Of a stretch of 64,000 nt of DNA, positions 6,910 to 15,100 are shown piece by piece. The DNA is from a virus. Location: positions 1 through 64,000 of the IMG/VR virus record IMGVR_UViG_3300037201_000018; one strand, given 5' to 3'. The stretch's first letter is position 1. Each line of letters opens with the position of its first letter. The position numbers and the translations under genes are program-made. Below the pieces are notes generated by a model, which had not been told where the DNA came from, did no database searches, and saw only the letters and a program-made list of their open reading frames with translations.

Positions 6910-9900
6910 TGCTCCTGAAGCCTAAGATGAGGAAGCTCCCCAAGCGGACGAAGGCCGTGTCCAAGAGGCGAAAGATGATCGCGAGGAAGGAACTCGCGGT
7001 CCGCAACGCTTTCTGTCCAACCGGCGAAGGTGGAGGCCAGGACAACAGCTGTTCGTCCCACGGCAAGTTTGAACTTGGGAAAGGGATTGATCTTCCAAAT
7101 AAACCGCTAGAAAAAGCGATTAGTAATCCGAAGCGACTTCCGAAAGAAGTCGGTGGCCATCGGGTAGTCTACCTGGAAGAGATGAACAACGAGGGTCGAG
7201 CGGACCCAGATGGAACTATCAAAGTCGGCCCGAAGTTCTTCAAGCTGGACGTCGACCAGCAGAATCACGTCTTGATTCACGAGTGGGTCCATCAGAAGAA
7301 CATTGAGACGTCGGTGATGATGGACAACGAGTTCTGGGATCGACTACGCAGCGGAAAGATGTGGGGCAAGCCGGAGGGCGAGTACAATGTCGTCTGGGGA
7401 CCAGGAGGCAACACCCCAAATGAGAATATCGTTGAGACGACGATCGCGATGGTCACTGAGCCAGGCTGGGTGAAGGAGAAGTATTCTGGCGCGTACGACT
7501 ACTTTAGTAAGAAAGTCTTCAGAAATGGTGGACGAGATCTTCAATCTGAGAACCGGGGAGTGGCTAATCTATCTGGGCGAGTCAAAGATAACATCTCTCA
7601 TCGCGGCTCACGCCCAGTCGCTGCGGGATTACAACACCTGGGACTATCGAGCAAAATACCGCTATCTGGTAGTGAGCAACAAGCTGACTCTAAGGTGCGG
7701 GGACTTCGCCATATTCAAAAGAAGCCGACCGTCAACGCCTTTTGTCCGACTGGAGAAGGGGGAGGTCAGGATAATTCCTGCTCGTCCCACGGTGGAGGAT
7801 CGAAGGTAATTGAGACTCCTGAGTTCAAGAAGTGGTTTGGAGACTCGAAGGTCGTCGACGCTCAAGGCAAGCCGGCTGTTGTGTGGCACTCATCTGAAGC
7901 ATTTTTTACTGCGTTTGATCCCGCAAAAATTGGGAGTGGATTCAAGGAGGGGTACGACGGAATTAGAGTGATCGGTAAAGACGGTCAGACGATGGAGTAC
8001 GTCGCCTTTCATCCGACGCAGATTAAGTCAACAGAGAATCGAGGAACGTTCGACGCTAAAGACCCAATCATCACGAACCGCAAGCGTCTAGCGACCGTCA
8101 ATGCCAAGCGAAATCCGCTCAAAGCCGACCCAACCAGAACGGCGTCTCTCCGCAGGAGGTTCATCGCGGACCTCACCCGTAGGTTCAACATCCTCAAGCG
8201 GCGGATCTACAAGCTGATCGTCGAGGAGGACGCCTTCGGACTCAAGTCGAGCAACCACAATCCGTTTACAGCGAACGCTAATTTTTCCAGTACGCAGGTC
8301 AACGTCGACGATGCCTTCGTCGAGCAGCAGATCAAGAGGATTCAGGCGGCGATTAACCCTTCAGACATCGTCGAGCTGGAGGACGAGCCGCACGTCACGG
8401 TTCGATACGGTCTGCACGATCAGGACTCGGCGAGGGTCGAGAAGCTGCTGAGTGAGTGTGGGCCGATCTACGCGAGACTCGGACGGCTATCCCTCTTCAA
8501 GTCGCCAGAGCAGGACGTTCTGAAGATCGACGTCCGCAGCAACCAGATGGACGGACTCAACCGGCGACTGAAGCTACTCCCGAATACCGAGACGTTCCGT
8601 GAGTACCATCCCCACCTCACGATCGCCTACCTCAAGCCAGGGACCGGACAGAAGTACCTTGACATCCCGACCCAGCTCGAACACAGCAAACTGTTGTTCA
8701 AGTCGCTGGTGTTCTCCAACAAGGACCGCGAGAAGACTGAGCTGATGCTGACGGCGAACGCTTTTTGTCCTACCGGACCGGGAGGTGGGATAGATCCGAC
8801 GTGTTCATTGTCCCCACAGGAGGCAAGTTCGTTAATCTCAAAGATTCGCGGGGGTGACGAGCGGTCTAAAAATAAGGGAGACATACGACCAGAACAGATC
8901 AACAAGTCACAAGTAATTCGGCAAGTTCCGCTCAAGTCAATTCCGCAATCGATTATCGAGTCGCTACGAGAATCCACAGATCGAGCGAGAGTCGCAAAGT
9001 ACGCAACCCAGAAGATCGACACACCTGTGGTCTTAGTCCCCCTCAGAAAGACAAGCGGGTTTGGAGTTTCTGACGGGGGACATCGGATACTTGCGGCGAT
9101 CGAACGGGGCGACACTCACATCAACGCGATCATTCCGGCAGACTCTCAAGATAGATTAACAGCGAATACTCGCTTCAAGTTTCACACGACGAGCGAGCAG
9201 GTCGAGGCTTTTCGCCAGTGGTTGGCCCAGCAGACGCAGTACCTGATCCTCGGAACCTCGCTGCGGGAGATCGAGGACGCTTGGTGGAAGCAGTACGTCA
9301 TGGAGGGTTATGAGAAAGGTGCTGGAAGAGCCTTCTCAGACGTCCGCAAGCCAAAGACGAGCGACAATGTGAAGTTGGACTTCTTCAACGGCACGAAGGA
9401 TCAGTTTCTGCGAGAGTCGTTTGCCCACCCCGTCTCAGTCGACAAGGTCAAGCTGCTGAGTGGGAGGGTCTACACCGAGCTGAAGGGCGTGACGGAGGCG
9501 ATGAGTCAGAACCTCGTGAGGACCTTGACCGATGGGCTGGTCCAGGGAGACTCACCGAGAGAGATCGCGAGGGACATCAACGAGCGAGTCGACGGGATCG
9601 GCAGGCAAAGGGCGGACGTCATCGCGAGAACTGAAATAATCAGAGCCCACGCGGACGGACAGCTGAACGCTCTCCGCGATCTCGGTGTTGAGCAGGTGGG
9701 CGTCCTTGTGGAATTTTCAAGTACGCAGGACGATCTTGTTTGTCCTGAATGTGAGGCGTTGGAAGGGATCGTAATCACGATCGACGAGGCGGAAGGTCAA
9801 ATCCCAGTTCATCCGCAGTGTCGTTGTGCTTGGATTCCTGCGAATGTCGGCGAGGACGAGAAGGATCAGGTTAGGGGCAAGGAGGACGTCGACGACGCGA

Positions 9901-11333
9901 TCGAGGAGGCCAATGACTTGGGGGCAGACATCGACTCGAAGATCAGCAAAGAGCGACCAGAGAGCATTCTGAACTTCGATCCTGACGAGGCTCGTGACGA
10001 GAAGGGAGAGTGGACAAGTGGCGGAGGAACTTCAGAAGGTAAGCCAGAATCTTACAAGGACATTAAAAAGCGGATAATGAAAGAGTGGCCGAGGGCGGGC
10101 AAGATGGTTGGCGGTCTTCGAGCGTTGCGAGGAGTCCCAGTACCGAATACTGATTCGATCAGTGCCTCGATGACAGACTACGAGGAGTTGCCCGGAATCC
10201 GTGAGGTTCCCCTCTCGGCTTTCAAGGGCCTCGGTAATAAGTCGTACTCCACGGAGCGAGATGAGAAGGTAGACAAGCTCGCGGCTAGAATCAAGAAGTC
10301 TGGTAAGATCGTCCCCCTAATCGTCGTCTACGATAAGCATCCTGACAACCCGAGTTACATTCTGGAAGGAGGGCATCGCTCTGACGCACTGGCGAGACTC
10401 GGAGTGAAGTCGCTGCCGGCCCTCGTCGTACTGGATCGTGGAGCGATACGCGAGCACTCTAAGAAAGCCTCTACAAAGAACTCTGAAAGTATTCTCAACC
10501 GAATTTGGAACGCCTTGAGAGGGAAGAGGACCGATAACGCATTTTGTCCCACAGGGCTTGGAGGAGGCGTCGACGATTCGTGCTCGCCTGGGGGCGGGCC
10601 AAGTGGGATTGACATCGGTAAGTTAGGAACTACGCCGCACGACGAATGGAAGAACCTCAAGGGCGACTCCAAGTTCATCTACCACGCAACGAATCTGGAC
10701 AACCTACACGACATTAGTCAGGGTAAACTGGAGCCGCACAAGCCCAGCTTCGGGACTGACCAAAGAGAATGGCCTGACGGGTCTCGTGAGAAGCGGAGCT
10801 ACTTTAGCCACGAGCCTTCCATTGCTTGGCAGTTCGCCCCCGAAGAAGGAAAGCCAGTATTGCTGAGGATTCCCCGCGGTCCGAAACTGAAACAAGAGTC
10901 GACGGGGGACTACTACACAACGGCACACGTCGGGCGGGAGAAGGTTGAAGTTTCTACGAAGAATGGCTGGGTTAATCTGTCAAGTGGCCAAATGACTGAA
11001 AATGCAGAAGTGATGAACGTAGCGACTGTGAACCTGTTCGTGTATGGGACGTTCAAGGATGCAGGCACGCTCGACCGAGTCGCTGGTCGTGACGTCTCTC
11101 GTGAAGAGGCGACGCTGGATGGCTACCGACACGATACGGGTACTGACGGTTACAGCTACCTCCGACGAGATCCCTCCGCGTCGGTCCCCGGCTTCCTCGT
11201 CCGTCTGACCCCGCAGGAGCTACAGAAGACTGATCGCTGGGAAACTCGTTACGAACGGGAGTGGGTTACTCTCAAAGATGGGACTCGTGCCTGGGCCTAC
11301 TTCATCGACCCAAAGGACGTAGACAAGTCGTGA
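6909..11333 (+). CDS. MuF-type head protein with multiple effector domain cassettes
   Basis: 1474 residues, against about 250-500 for a plain MuF protein, which is packaged in the head and can be ejected with DNA. Modules: zincin (HEWVH, residues 124-128); ADP-ribosyltransferase-like segment (300-394, WFGDSKVVDAQG to NRGTFDAKDP, shorter than usual); 2H phosphoesterase (about 464-612, H495-x-T and H569-x-T); ParB-like (about 674-748, GGHR 723-726); MuF core (about 823-976, ending CPECEALEG and HPQCRCAW); a second ParB-like module (GGHR 1154-1157); a second ART-like module (FIYHATNLDNL, about 1256); and a gamma-glutamylcyclotransferase-like C-terminus (LFVYGTFKD, Tyr at 1379). The peptide NAFCPTGxGGGxD(x)SCS precedes modules at residues 33, 276, 617 and 1210. 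Domain calls are by motif; effector role is inferred. Confidence 0.85.
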   Translation: MLLKPKMRKLPKRTKAVSKRRKMIARKELAVRNAFCPTGEGGGQDNSCSSHGKFELGKGIDLPNKPLEKAISNPKRLPKEVGGHRVVYLEEMNNEGRADPDGTIKVGPKFFKLDVDQQNHVLIHEWVHQKNIETSVMMDNEFWDRLRSGKMWGKPEGEYNVVWGPGGNTPNENIVETTIAMVTEPGWVKEKYSGAYDYFSKKVFRNGGRDLQSENRGVANLSGRVKDNISHRGSRPVAAGLQHLGLSSKIPLSGSEQQADSKVRGLRHIQKKPTVNAFCPTGEGGGQDNSCSSHGGGSKVIETPEFKKWFGDSKVVDAQGKPAVVWHSSEAFFTAFDPAKIGSGFKEGYDGIRVIGKDGQTMEYVAFHPTQIKSTENRGTFDAKDPIITNRKRLATVNAKRNPLKADPTRTASLRRRFIADLTRRFNILKRRIYKLIVEEDAFGLKSSNHNPFTANANFSSTQVNVDDAFVEQQIKRIQAAINPSDIVELEDEPHVTVRYGLHDQDSARVEKLLSECGPIYARLGRLSLFKSPEQDVLKIDVRSNQMDGLNRRLKLLPNTETFREYHPHLTIAYLKPGTGQKYLDIPTQLEHSKLLFKSLVFSNKDREKTELMLTANAFCPTGPGGGIDPTCSLSPQEASSLISKIRGGDERSKNKGDIRPEQINKSQVIRQVPLKSIPQSIIESLRESTDRARVAKYATQKIDTPVVLVPLRKTSGFGVSDGGHRILAAIERGDTHINAIIPADSQDRLTANTRFKFHTTSEQVEAFRQWLAQQTQYLILGTSLREIEDAWWKQYVMEGYEKGAGRAFSDVRKPKTSDNVKLDFFNGTKDQFLRESFAHPVSVDKVKLLSGRVYTELKGVTEAMSQNLVRTLTDGLVQGDSPREIARDINERVDGIGRQRADVIARTEIIRAHADGQLNALRDLGVEQVGVLVEFSSTQDDLVCPECEALEGIVITIDEAEGQIPVHPQCRCAWIPANVGEDEKDQVRGKEDVDDAIEEANDLGADIDSKISKERPESILNFDPDEARDEKGEWTSGGGTSEGKPESYKDIKKRIMKEWPRAGKMVGGLRALRGVPVPNTDSISASMTDYEELPGIREVPLSAFKGLGNKSYSTERDEKVDKLAARIKKSGKIVPLIVVYDKHPDNPSYILEGGHRSDALARLGVKSLPALVVLDRGAIREHSKKASTKNSESILNRIWNALRGKRTDNAFCPTGLGGGVDDSCSPGGGPSGIDIGKLGTTPHDEWKNLKGDSKFIYHATNLDNLHDISQGKLEPHKPSFGTDQREWPDGSREKRSYFSHEPSIAWQFAPEEGKPVLLRIPRGPKLKQESTGDYYTTAHVGREKVEVSTKNGWVNLSSGQMTENAEVMNVATVNLFVYGTFKDAGTLDRVAGRDVSREEATLDGYRHDTGTDGYSYLRRDPSASVPGFLVRLTPQELQKTDRWETRYEREWVTLKDGTRAWAYFIDPKDVDKS
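7005..7064 (+). repeat. junction peptide copy 1 (NAFCPTG type)
   Basis: Encodes NAFCPTGEGGGQDNSCSSHG immediately before the zincin module. The same 20 residues recur at 7734-7793, yet 12 of 20 codons differ synonymously, so selection holds the peptide and not the DNA. Its two cysteines could pair or bind metal. Confidence 0.9.
7525..7809 (+). pseudogene. out-of-frame cassette: possible embedded small phage gene
   Basis: In the +1 frame relative to the MuF gene, an ATG-started 94-residue reading has natural composition: EIFNLRTGEWLIYLGES, AAHAQSLRDYNTWDYRAKY and LRCGDFAIFK. NTWDY followed by CGDF is reminiscent of small phage proteins I have seen, though I cannot name a family. The MuF frame over the same bases is Arg/Ser/Gly/Gln-rich and looks like a shadow. 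After about 7720 the situation reverses and the MuF frame carries the junction peptide. Either a cassette was inserted out of frame, or a small gene is overprinted. No strong ribosome site precedes the ATG. Confidence 0.5.
7734..7793 (+). repeat. junction peptide copy 2 (NAFCPTG type)
   Basis: Identical in amino acids to copy 1 but different at 12 codons. It lies between the out-of-frame segment and the ADP-ribosyltransferase-like module. Confidence 0.9.
8757..8813 (+). repeat. junction peptide copy 3 (NAFCPTG type)
   Basis: Encodes NAFCPTGPGGGIDPTCSLS, a diverged copy with the Cys, Gly and Asp positions kept. It follows the 2H phosphoesterase module and precedes the first ParB-like module. 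Confidence 0.9.
9963..10028 (+). repeat. second class of junction peptide (RDEKGEWTSGGG)
   Basis: Encodes NFDPDEARDEKGEWTSGGG just after the MuF core and before the second ParB-like module. A motif of the form RDxxGRFTSGGG is often seen at domain joints in phage head proteins (recalled, not checked). Confidence 0.6.
10536..10598 (+). repeat. junction peptide copy 4 (NAFCPTG type)
   Basis: Encodes NAFCPTGLGGGVDDSCSPGG between the second ParB-like module and the second ART-like module. Cys, Gly and Asp positions match the other copies. Confidence 0.9.
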
Positions 11334-11575
11334 CGTTTCATCATCTCAAATTCATGACGAAGTTGAGGCTGCGACGGCTGATCTGTCGACTGATCGGTCA
11401 CGACAACGAGTTCATCGAGTCTAGCGAGATGGAGCCATATGCCTTCCTGAAGTGTCGCCGCTGTTGGTACTGCGAGGAGCGAGTCCCGATCTCGTTCAAG
11501 CAGTGGTGCCTCGCCAAGTTCAGGTACGACCAGATGTCGGAAGAGCTATACGAGATCAACACGCGAGGTTTGTAG
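11330..11575 (+). CDS. small zinc-ribbon protein, DUF1660-like
   Basis: GTG start overlaps the MuF stop; an ATG at 11354 is the alternative but lacks a ribosome site. The order LICRLIGHDNEF then LKCRRCWYCEE gives CxxxxGH followed by CxxCxxC, like small prophage proteins with a single zinc knuckle (DUF1660-like). 81 residues. Role unknown. Confidence 0.55.
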   Translation: MTFHHLKFMTKLRLRRLICRLIGHDNEFIESSEMEPYAFLKCRRCWYCEERVPISFKQWCLAKFRYDQMSEELYEINTRGL

Positions 11576-11577
11576 AA

Positions 11578-11724
11578 GTGAATAGGACTCAGGCTATCTA
11601 TTGGGTGCTCATCTGCTTCTACGTGTTACTATTCGCGTCTGAATCTTACGACCGTAACTGGTCCAAGTCAGTCTATTGGGTTGGTGCTCTGATTCTGACA
11701 TTCGCACTTATGAAAATGAAGTAG
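11578..11724 (+). CDS. small membrane protein, 48 aa
   Basis: GTG start shortly after the preceding stop. Two hydrophobic segments (AIYWVLICFYVLLFA and VYWVGALILTFALM) separated by a short polar loop indicate a hairpin in the membrane. Too short to assign; a holin-type role is possible but there is no lysis gene beside it. Confidence 0.5.
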   Translation: MNRTQAIYWVLICFYVLLFASESYDRNWSKSVYWVGALILTFALMKMK

Positions 11725-11735
11725 GAGCTTGATTG

Positions 11736-12059
11736 ATGTCGAATGGAGTCAAGCCACAGTTCACTGAGACTCAGCAGAAGATCGTCAACCTGCTGAGTGA
11801 CGGAAACGCACACCAGCGGAAGAAGCTCCATGTACTTCTACCAGATCCGCAGAGCAAACTTAGCTCCATCAACATCCACATCAGCCGCATTCGAGAGAAG
11901 ATCGAGCCACAGGGATACACGATCGTTTGCGAGCTGGTGAACCGACAGATCTGTTATCGTCACGTCAGACTGTTGCATCCTGACTCTCCGGTGCCTGGCT
12001 ACAATCATCACAACACGCTGAAGAGACAACAACGAGCCGCCGACTGGGACGAGAGATAG
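11736..12059 (+). CDS. winged helix-turn-helix protein (OmpR C-terminal type)
   Basis: 107 residues; ATG eight bases after AGGAG. The fold pattern is that of a transcriptional regulator C-terminal domain: QQKIVNLLSDGNAHQRKKLH, SSINIHISRIREKIEPQG (recognition helix) and a final hairpin VCELVNRQICYR. No receiver domain, so it acts alone or as an adaptor. It sits directly before a possible promoter region, so it may regulate the following head genes (inference). Confidence 0.65.
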   Translation: MSNGVKPQFTETQQKIVNLLSDGNAHQRKKLHVLLPDPQSKLSSINIHISRIREKIEPQGYTIVCELVNRQICYRHVRLLHPDSPVPGYNHHNTLKRQQRAADWDER

Positions 12060-12094
12060 TTTATTACGATAAACTTCTTCAGTCTCAGTTATCG

Positions 12095-12122
12095 TTGACA
12101 TAGCCTCAAATCTATTTATCTC
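12095..12122 (+). promoter_or_regulatory. possible promoter before the prohead gene
   Basis: A perfect -35-like TTGACA at 12095-12100 lies in the largest gap of this region. The best -10-like hexamer at 16-base spacing (TATCTC, 12117-12122) is poor. It could be a phage-specific or activator-dependent promoter. Confidence 0.3.
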
Positions 12123-12133
12123 CGCTGCTCTCC

Positions 12134-12148
12134 CCCTTAATTTAAGGG
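12134..12148 (+). promoter_or_regulatory. palindrome next to the start codon
   Basis: CCCTTAA-T-TTAAGGG, a perfect 7-base inverted repeat ending one base before the ATG at 12150. The AAGGG arm is too close to the ATG for a normal ribosome site. It may be an operator or an mRNA fold that gates initiation. Confidence 0.4.
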
Positions 12149-12149
12149 C

Positions 12150-15100
12150 ATGAGCACCTCGACAAAGCTCGGCAGTGCCAAATCTCTCGTCGCCAATCAT
12201 CGGCAGACAGAAACTCATCCAGTCTTCCAAGAGATCGTCGCCAACCTCTCAACGGGGAAGGTCAGACGCGAGCGACTCGATGGTAATACTTACCTCGTCG
12301 CTCACGCCACGATCCTGAAGCAGGGAGTTCTGAACGGCAGCAAGGGTGCGCTGTTCTACCCCGACTCCGAGATCGCGAAGAACTACAGGGATTGGGACGG
12401 GGTCCTCCTAACTCTGTACCACCCGATGGCCGCCAACGGCGAGCACCTCTCCGCCAACCATCCCGGCGTCTCTGACCGTCAGGGAATCGGCTTCGTTAAG
12501 CGACCGAGACTCGAAGGCAAGCTGAGGGTCAACGCCTTCTTCGACGAGACCAAGCTGACTCAGATGGCCAAGTCAAATACAGAAGCGAGGAGAGTCTTGA
12601 ACGCTCTCGAAAACGGCGAGCCCCTCGAACTCTCAACTGGGTTGTTCACCGAGAACGAGAAGGCAGCGGTCGGTTCGAACTATCGCGGCAAGCCCTACGA
12701 GTTCGTCGCCCGCAATTACACCCCGGACCACGTGGCTGTCCTTCCGGGTCAGGTCGGTGCGTGCTCGAACAACGACGGCTGCGGAATCCTGGTGAACAGC
12801 AGCAGCCAAGTCCAAACTGAACTCGACCTCCTCGTCAACGGTGGACCCGGTTCTGGCCCACGACCCGGAGTCAAATTCGTTCAAAGAAAAAATCCCTCAT
12901 TTAGTAGGCCAGAAACCCACGTTGCAAAAACTGACAAAGGAACATACTCGATCACACCAACAGAGAGCGGACATCATTTAACCTATGAAACTGGAAGACA
13001 AAGAGAAAATTGGACAGTAGGCCAATCTACTTTCAAATCTCTTGGAGTACATCCAACTGTCGACGCAGCTAAGTCTGCCGCTGATTCACACTACTCCTCT
13101 CCAGCAAATAATTCTTCCTATCTACTTGTCAACGCTAAGAAGGAAAGAGACATGGGACCGGAGGACGACGAGGATGAGGAAGACGACGACGAGGTGACCG
13201 ACAACGAGCCAGAGACGGTCGAGGGGATGGAGGACGAGGAAGCTGGCGGGGGTGACGTCCCTACGCCAACCGGCAACCAGGAGCGGAAGCGAACCTTCCG
13301 AGGCTGGCTGGGTGAGCTGCTGAAGATCGCCAACGATCCTAACTACGAGCCAACGAACAACGGAGGCCCAGGTAGTGGCCCGCAAGGCGGTGGTAGTAGT
13401 CCTAAGAAATTCGATGAGATTAGAGAAGAACACGTAGCTCCAATCATCGAGCATCTACGAGCAGGCAGAAACTCAGAAGCACAGTCTCATATGGATGCCC
13501 TGCTAAAAGGAGTAAAGGCGAAGGATTGGGAAGCTCGATTGTTAGCTGAAAAGGTCAAAGAAAAAGCTGGAGTAAAACAACAAACACGAGCCGAAAGAAA
13601 AGCTGCGGCTAAAGAGATCACAGGAAATACGTGTGGAAAATGCGGGGGAACTGGAATTGTAACGAAATGGTTTGGCGAACCTCCTCGCACTGGAGCTACG
13701 ACTAGTTGCGGAAGATGTGGAGGTAACGGTAAAAGTTTACTACATAACCGTAAGTTCGCGAGACTGCTGGAAGCGACGTATAACGCTCGGTGGCCGGAGG
13801 AACGTAAGCAGCAGACCCAGCAGCGAGACTTCGCCGGACGTTACCCCATCGCCAACCAAGCGGACCTCGACGCCGTCTGCTACTTGGTCGAGAACGGTGG
13901 ACCTGGAAGTGGGCCACACGCTGGGGGCGGATCTGCGGCGAGACAGGCTTCTGAAAACGCTTCTACAAAGACGGCAGAAGCTGGAAAGAATTATGGGTCG
14001 AGTAATTATTTCAAAATGATGGCTCAACGAGCTGTGGATCATGCAAACCAGGGAAATCACACAGCGGCTGCGAAAGAGCACACGAAACTTGCAGCTGACC
14101 ACCGAGACTCTGCGAAGTTGTATCCAGGTATTTCATTAAGCCATTTGGCAGCTGCGAAAGCGCATGAGACGGCAGCTACTGCTCATTTGGCAATGACCCA
14201 TAACCGCGACATCTCGCAAAAAACTCGCGACAAGATGCCCGAGTCGGACTTCGCTGGAAGCGGTACTTCGTTCCCGATCAAGACCCAGGCCGACGTCGAG
14301 GCCGCTGCCCACTCGCTCGGAAGGACGGGTCAGGACCGAGACAAGATCAAGTCGAGGATCAAGTCGATCGCCAAGCGGAAAGGACTGACGCTACCTGACT
14401 CGATGAAGGACGACGAGAAACCTGCTGACAACGAAGACCTGAACCTGAAGGTCGACGGTATTGGCCTCGACCAGAACAAGCCAGCGCTGAAGAACGCCTC
14501 AAAGGCCGCGAAGGGGAGTTTCAGACCGATGGGAAGCAGCTACCTTTCAAGCAACACGACGAGCGGCAAGCAGATGAGCCACGACGAGATCCGCGGGCAC
14601 CTTCAGAAGGGCCTTGATCAGTCCTCGACTCACGACGAACCCCAGCCCCTGATCCACTCAGTCTACGACGACCACTGCGTCTACTCGAAGGGGGGTGATC
14701 TCTTCAAGCAGGGCTACACGAAGTCCAAGACGAGCGACGGTAGGCAAGTAGCTGAACTCGATAAGGAAGAGCCTGAGAAGGTTCTCAAGGGCGAGTCGAT
14801 CTATCCAGATGACGTCGACACTTCGGCGAAGTATCACGGACAGAAGCTAACCTCCGACAACCCAACTGCGAACGAAAAAGATGCTCTTGGTCATGGATCA
14901 GATAAGCGAGGGCAGGAGGGTAAAAGTTCCTTACCTAACCGAGCTAAGGACGCCAGTTCAAGCGCCGAAGCAATGAGTGGTCTGGCAGGGTCGATGACTG
15001 ACCGATTGAAGGGCGCTGTCGCTGAGGCGAGAGGACATGCTACGAACGCACTGGCTGCTGCGGGAAAAGGAGAGCACGGATCAGCGGCCGGATTCCATAT

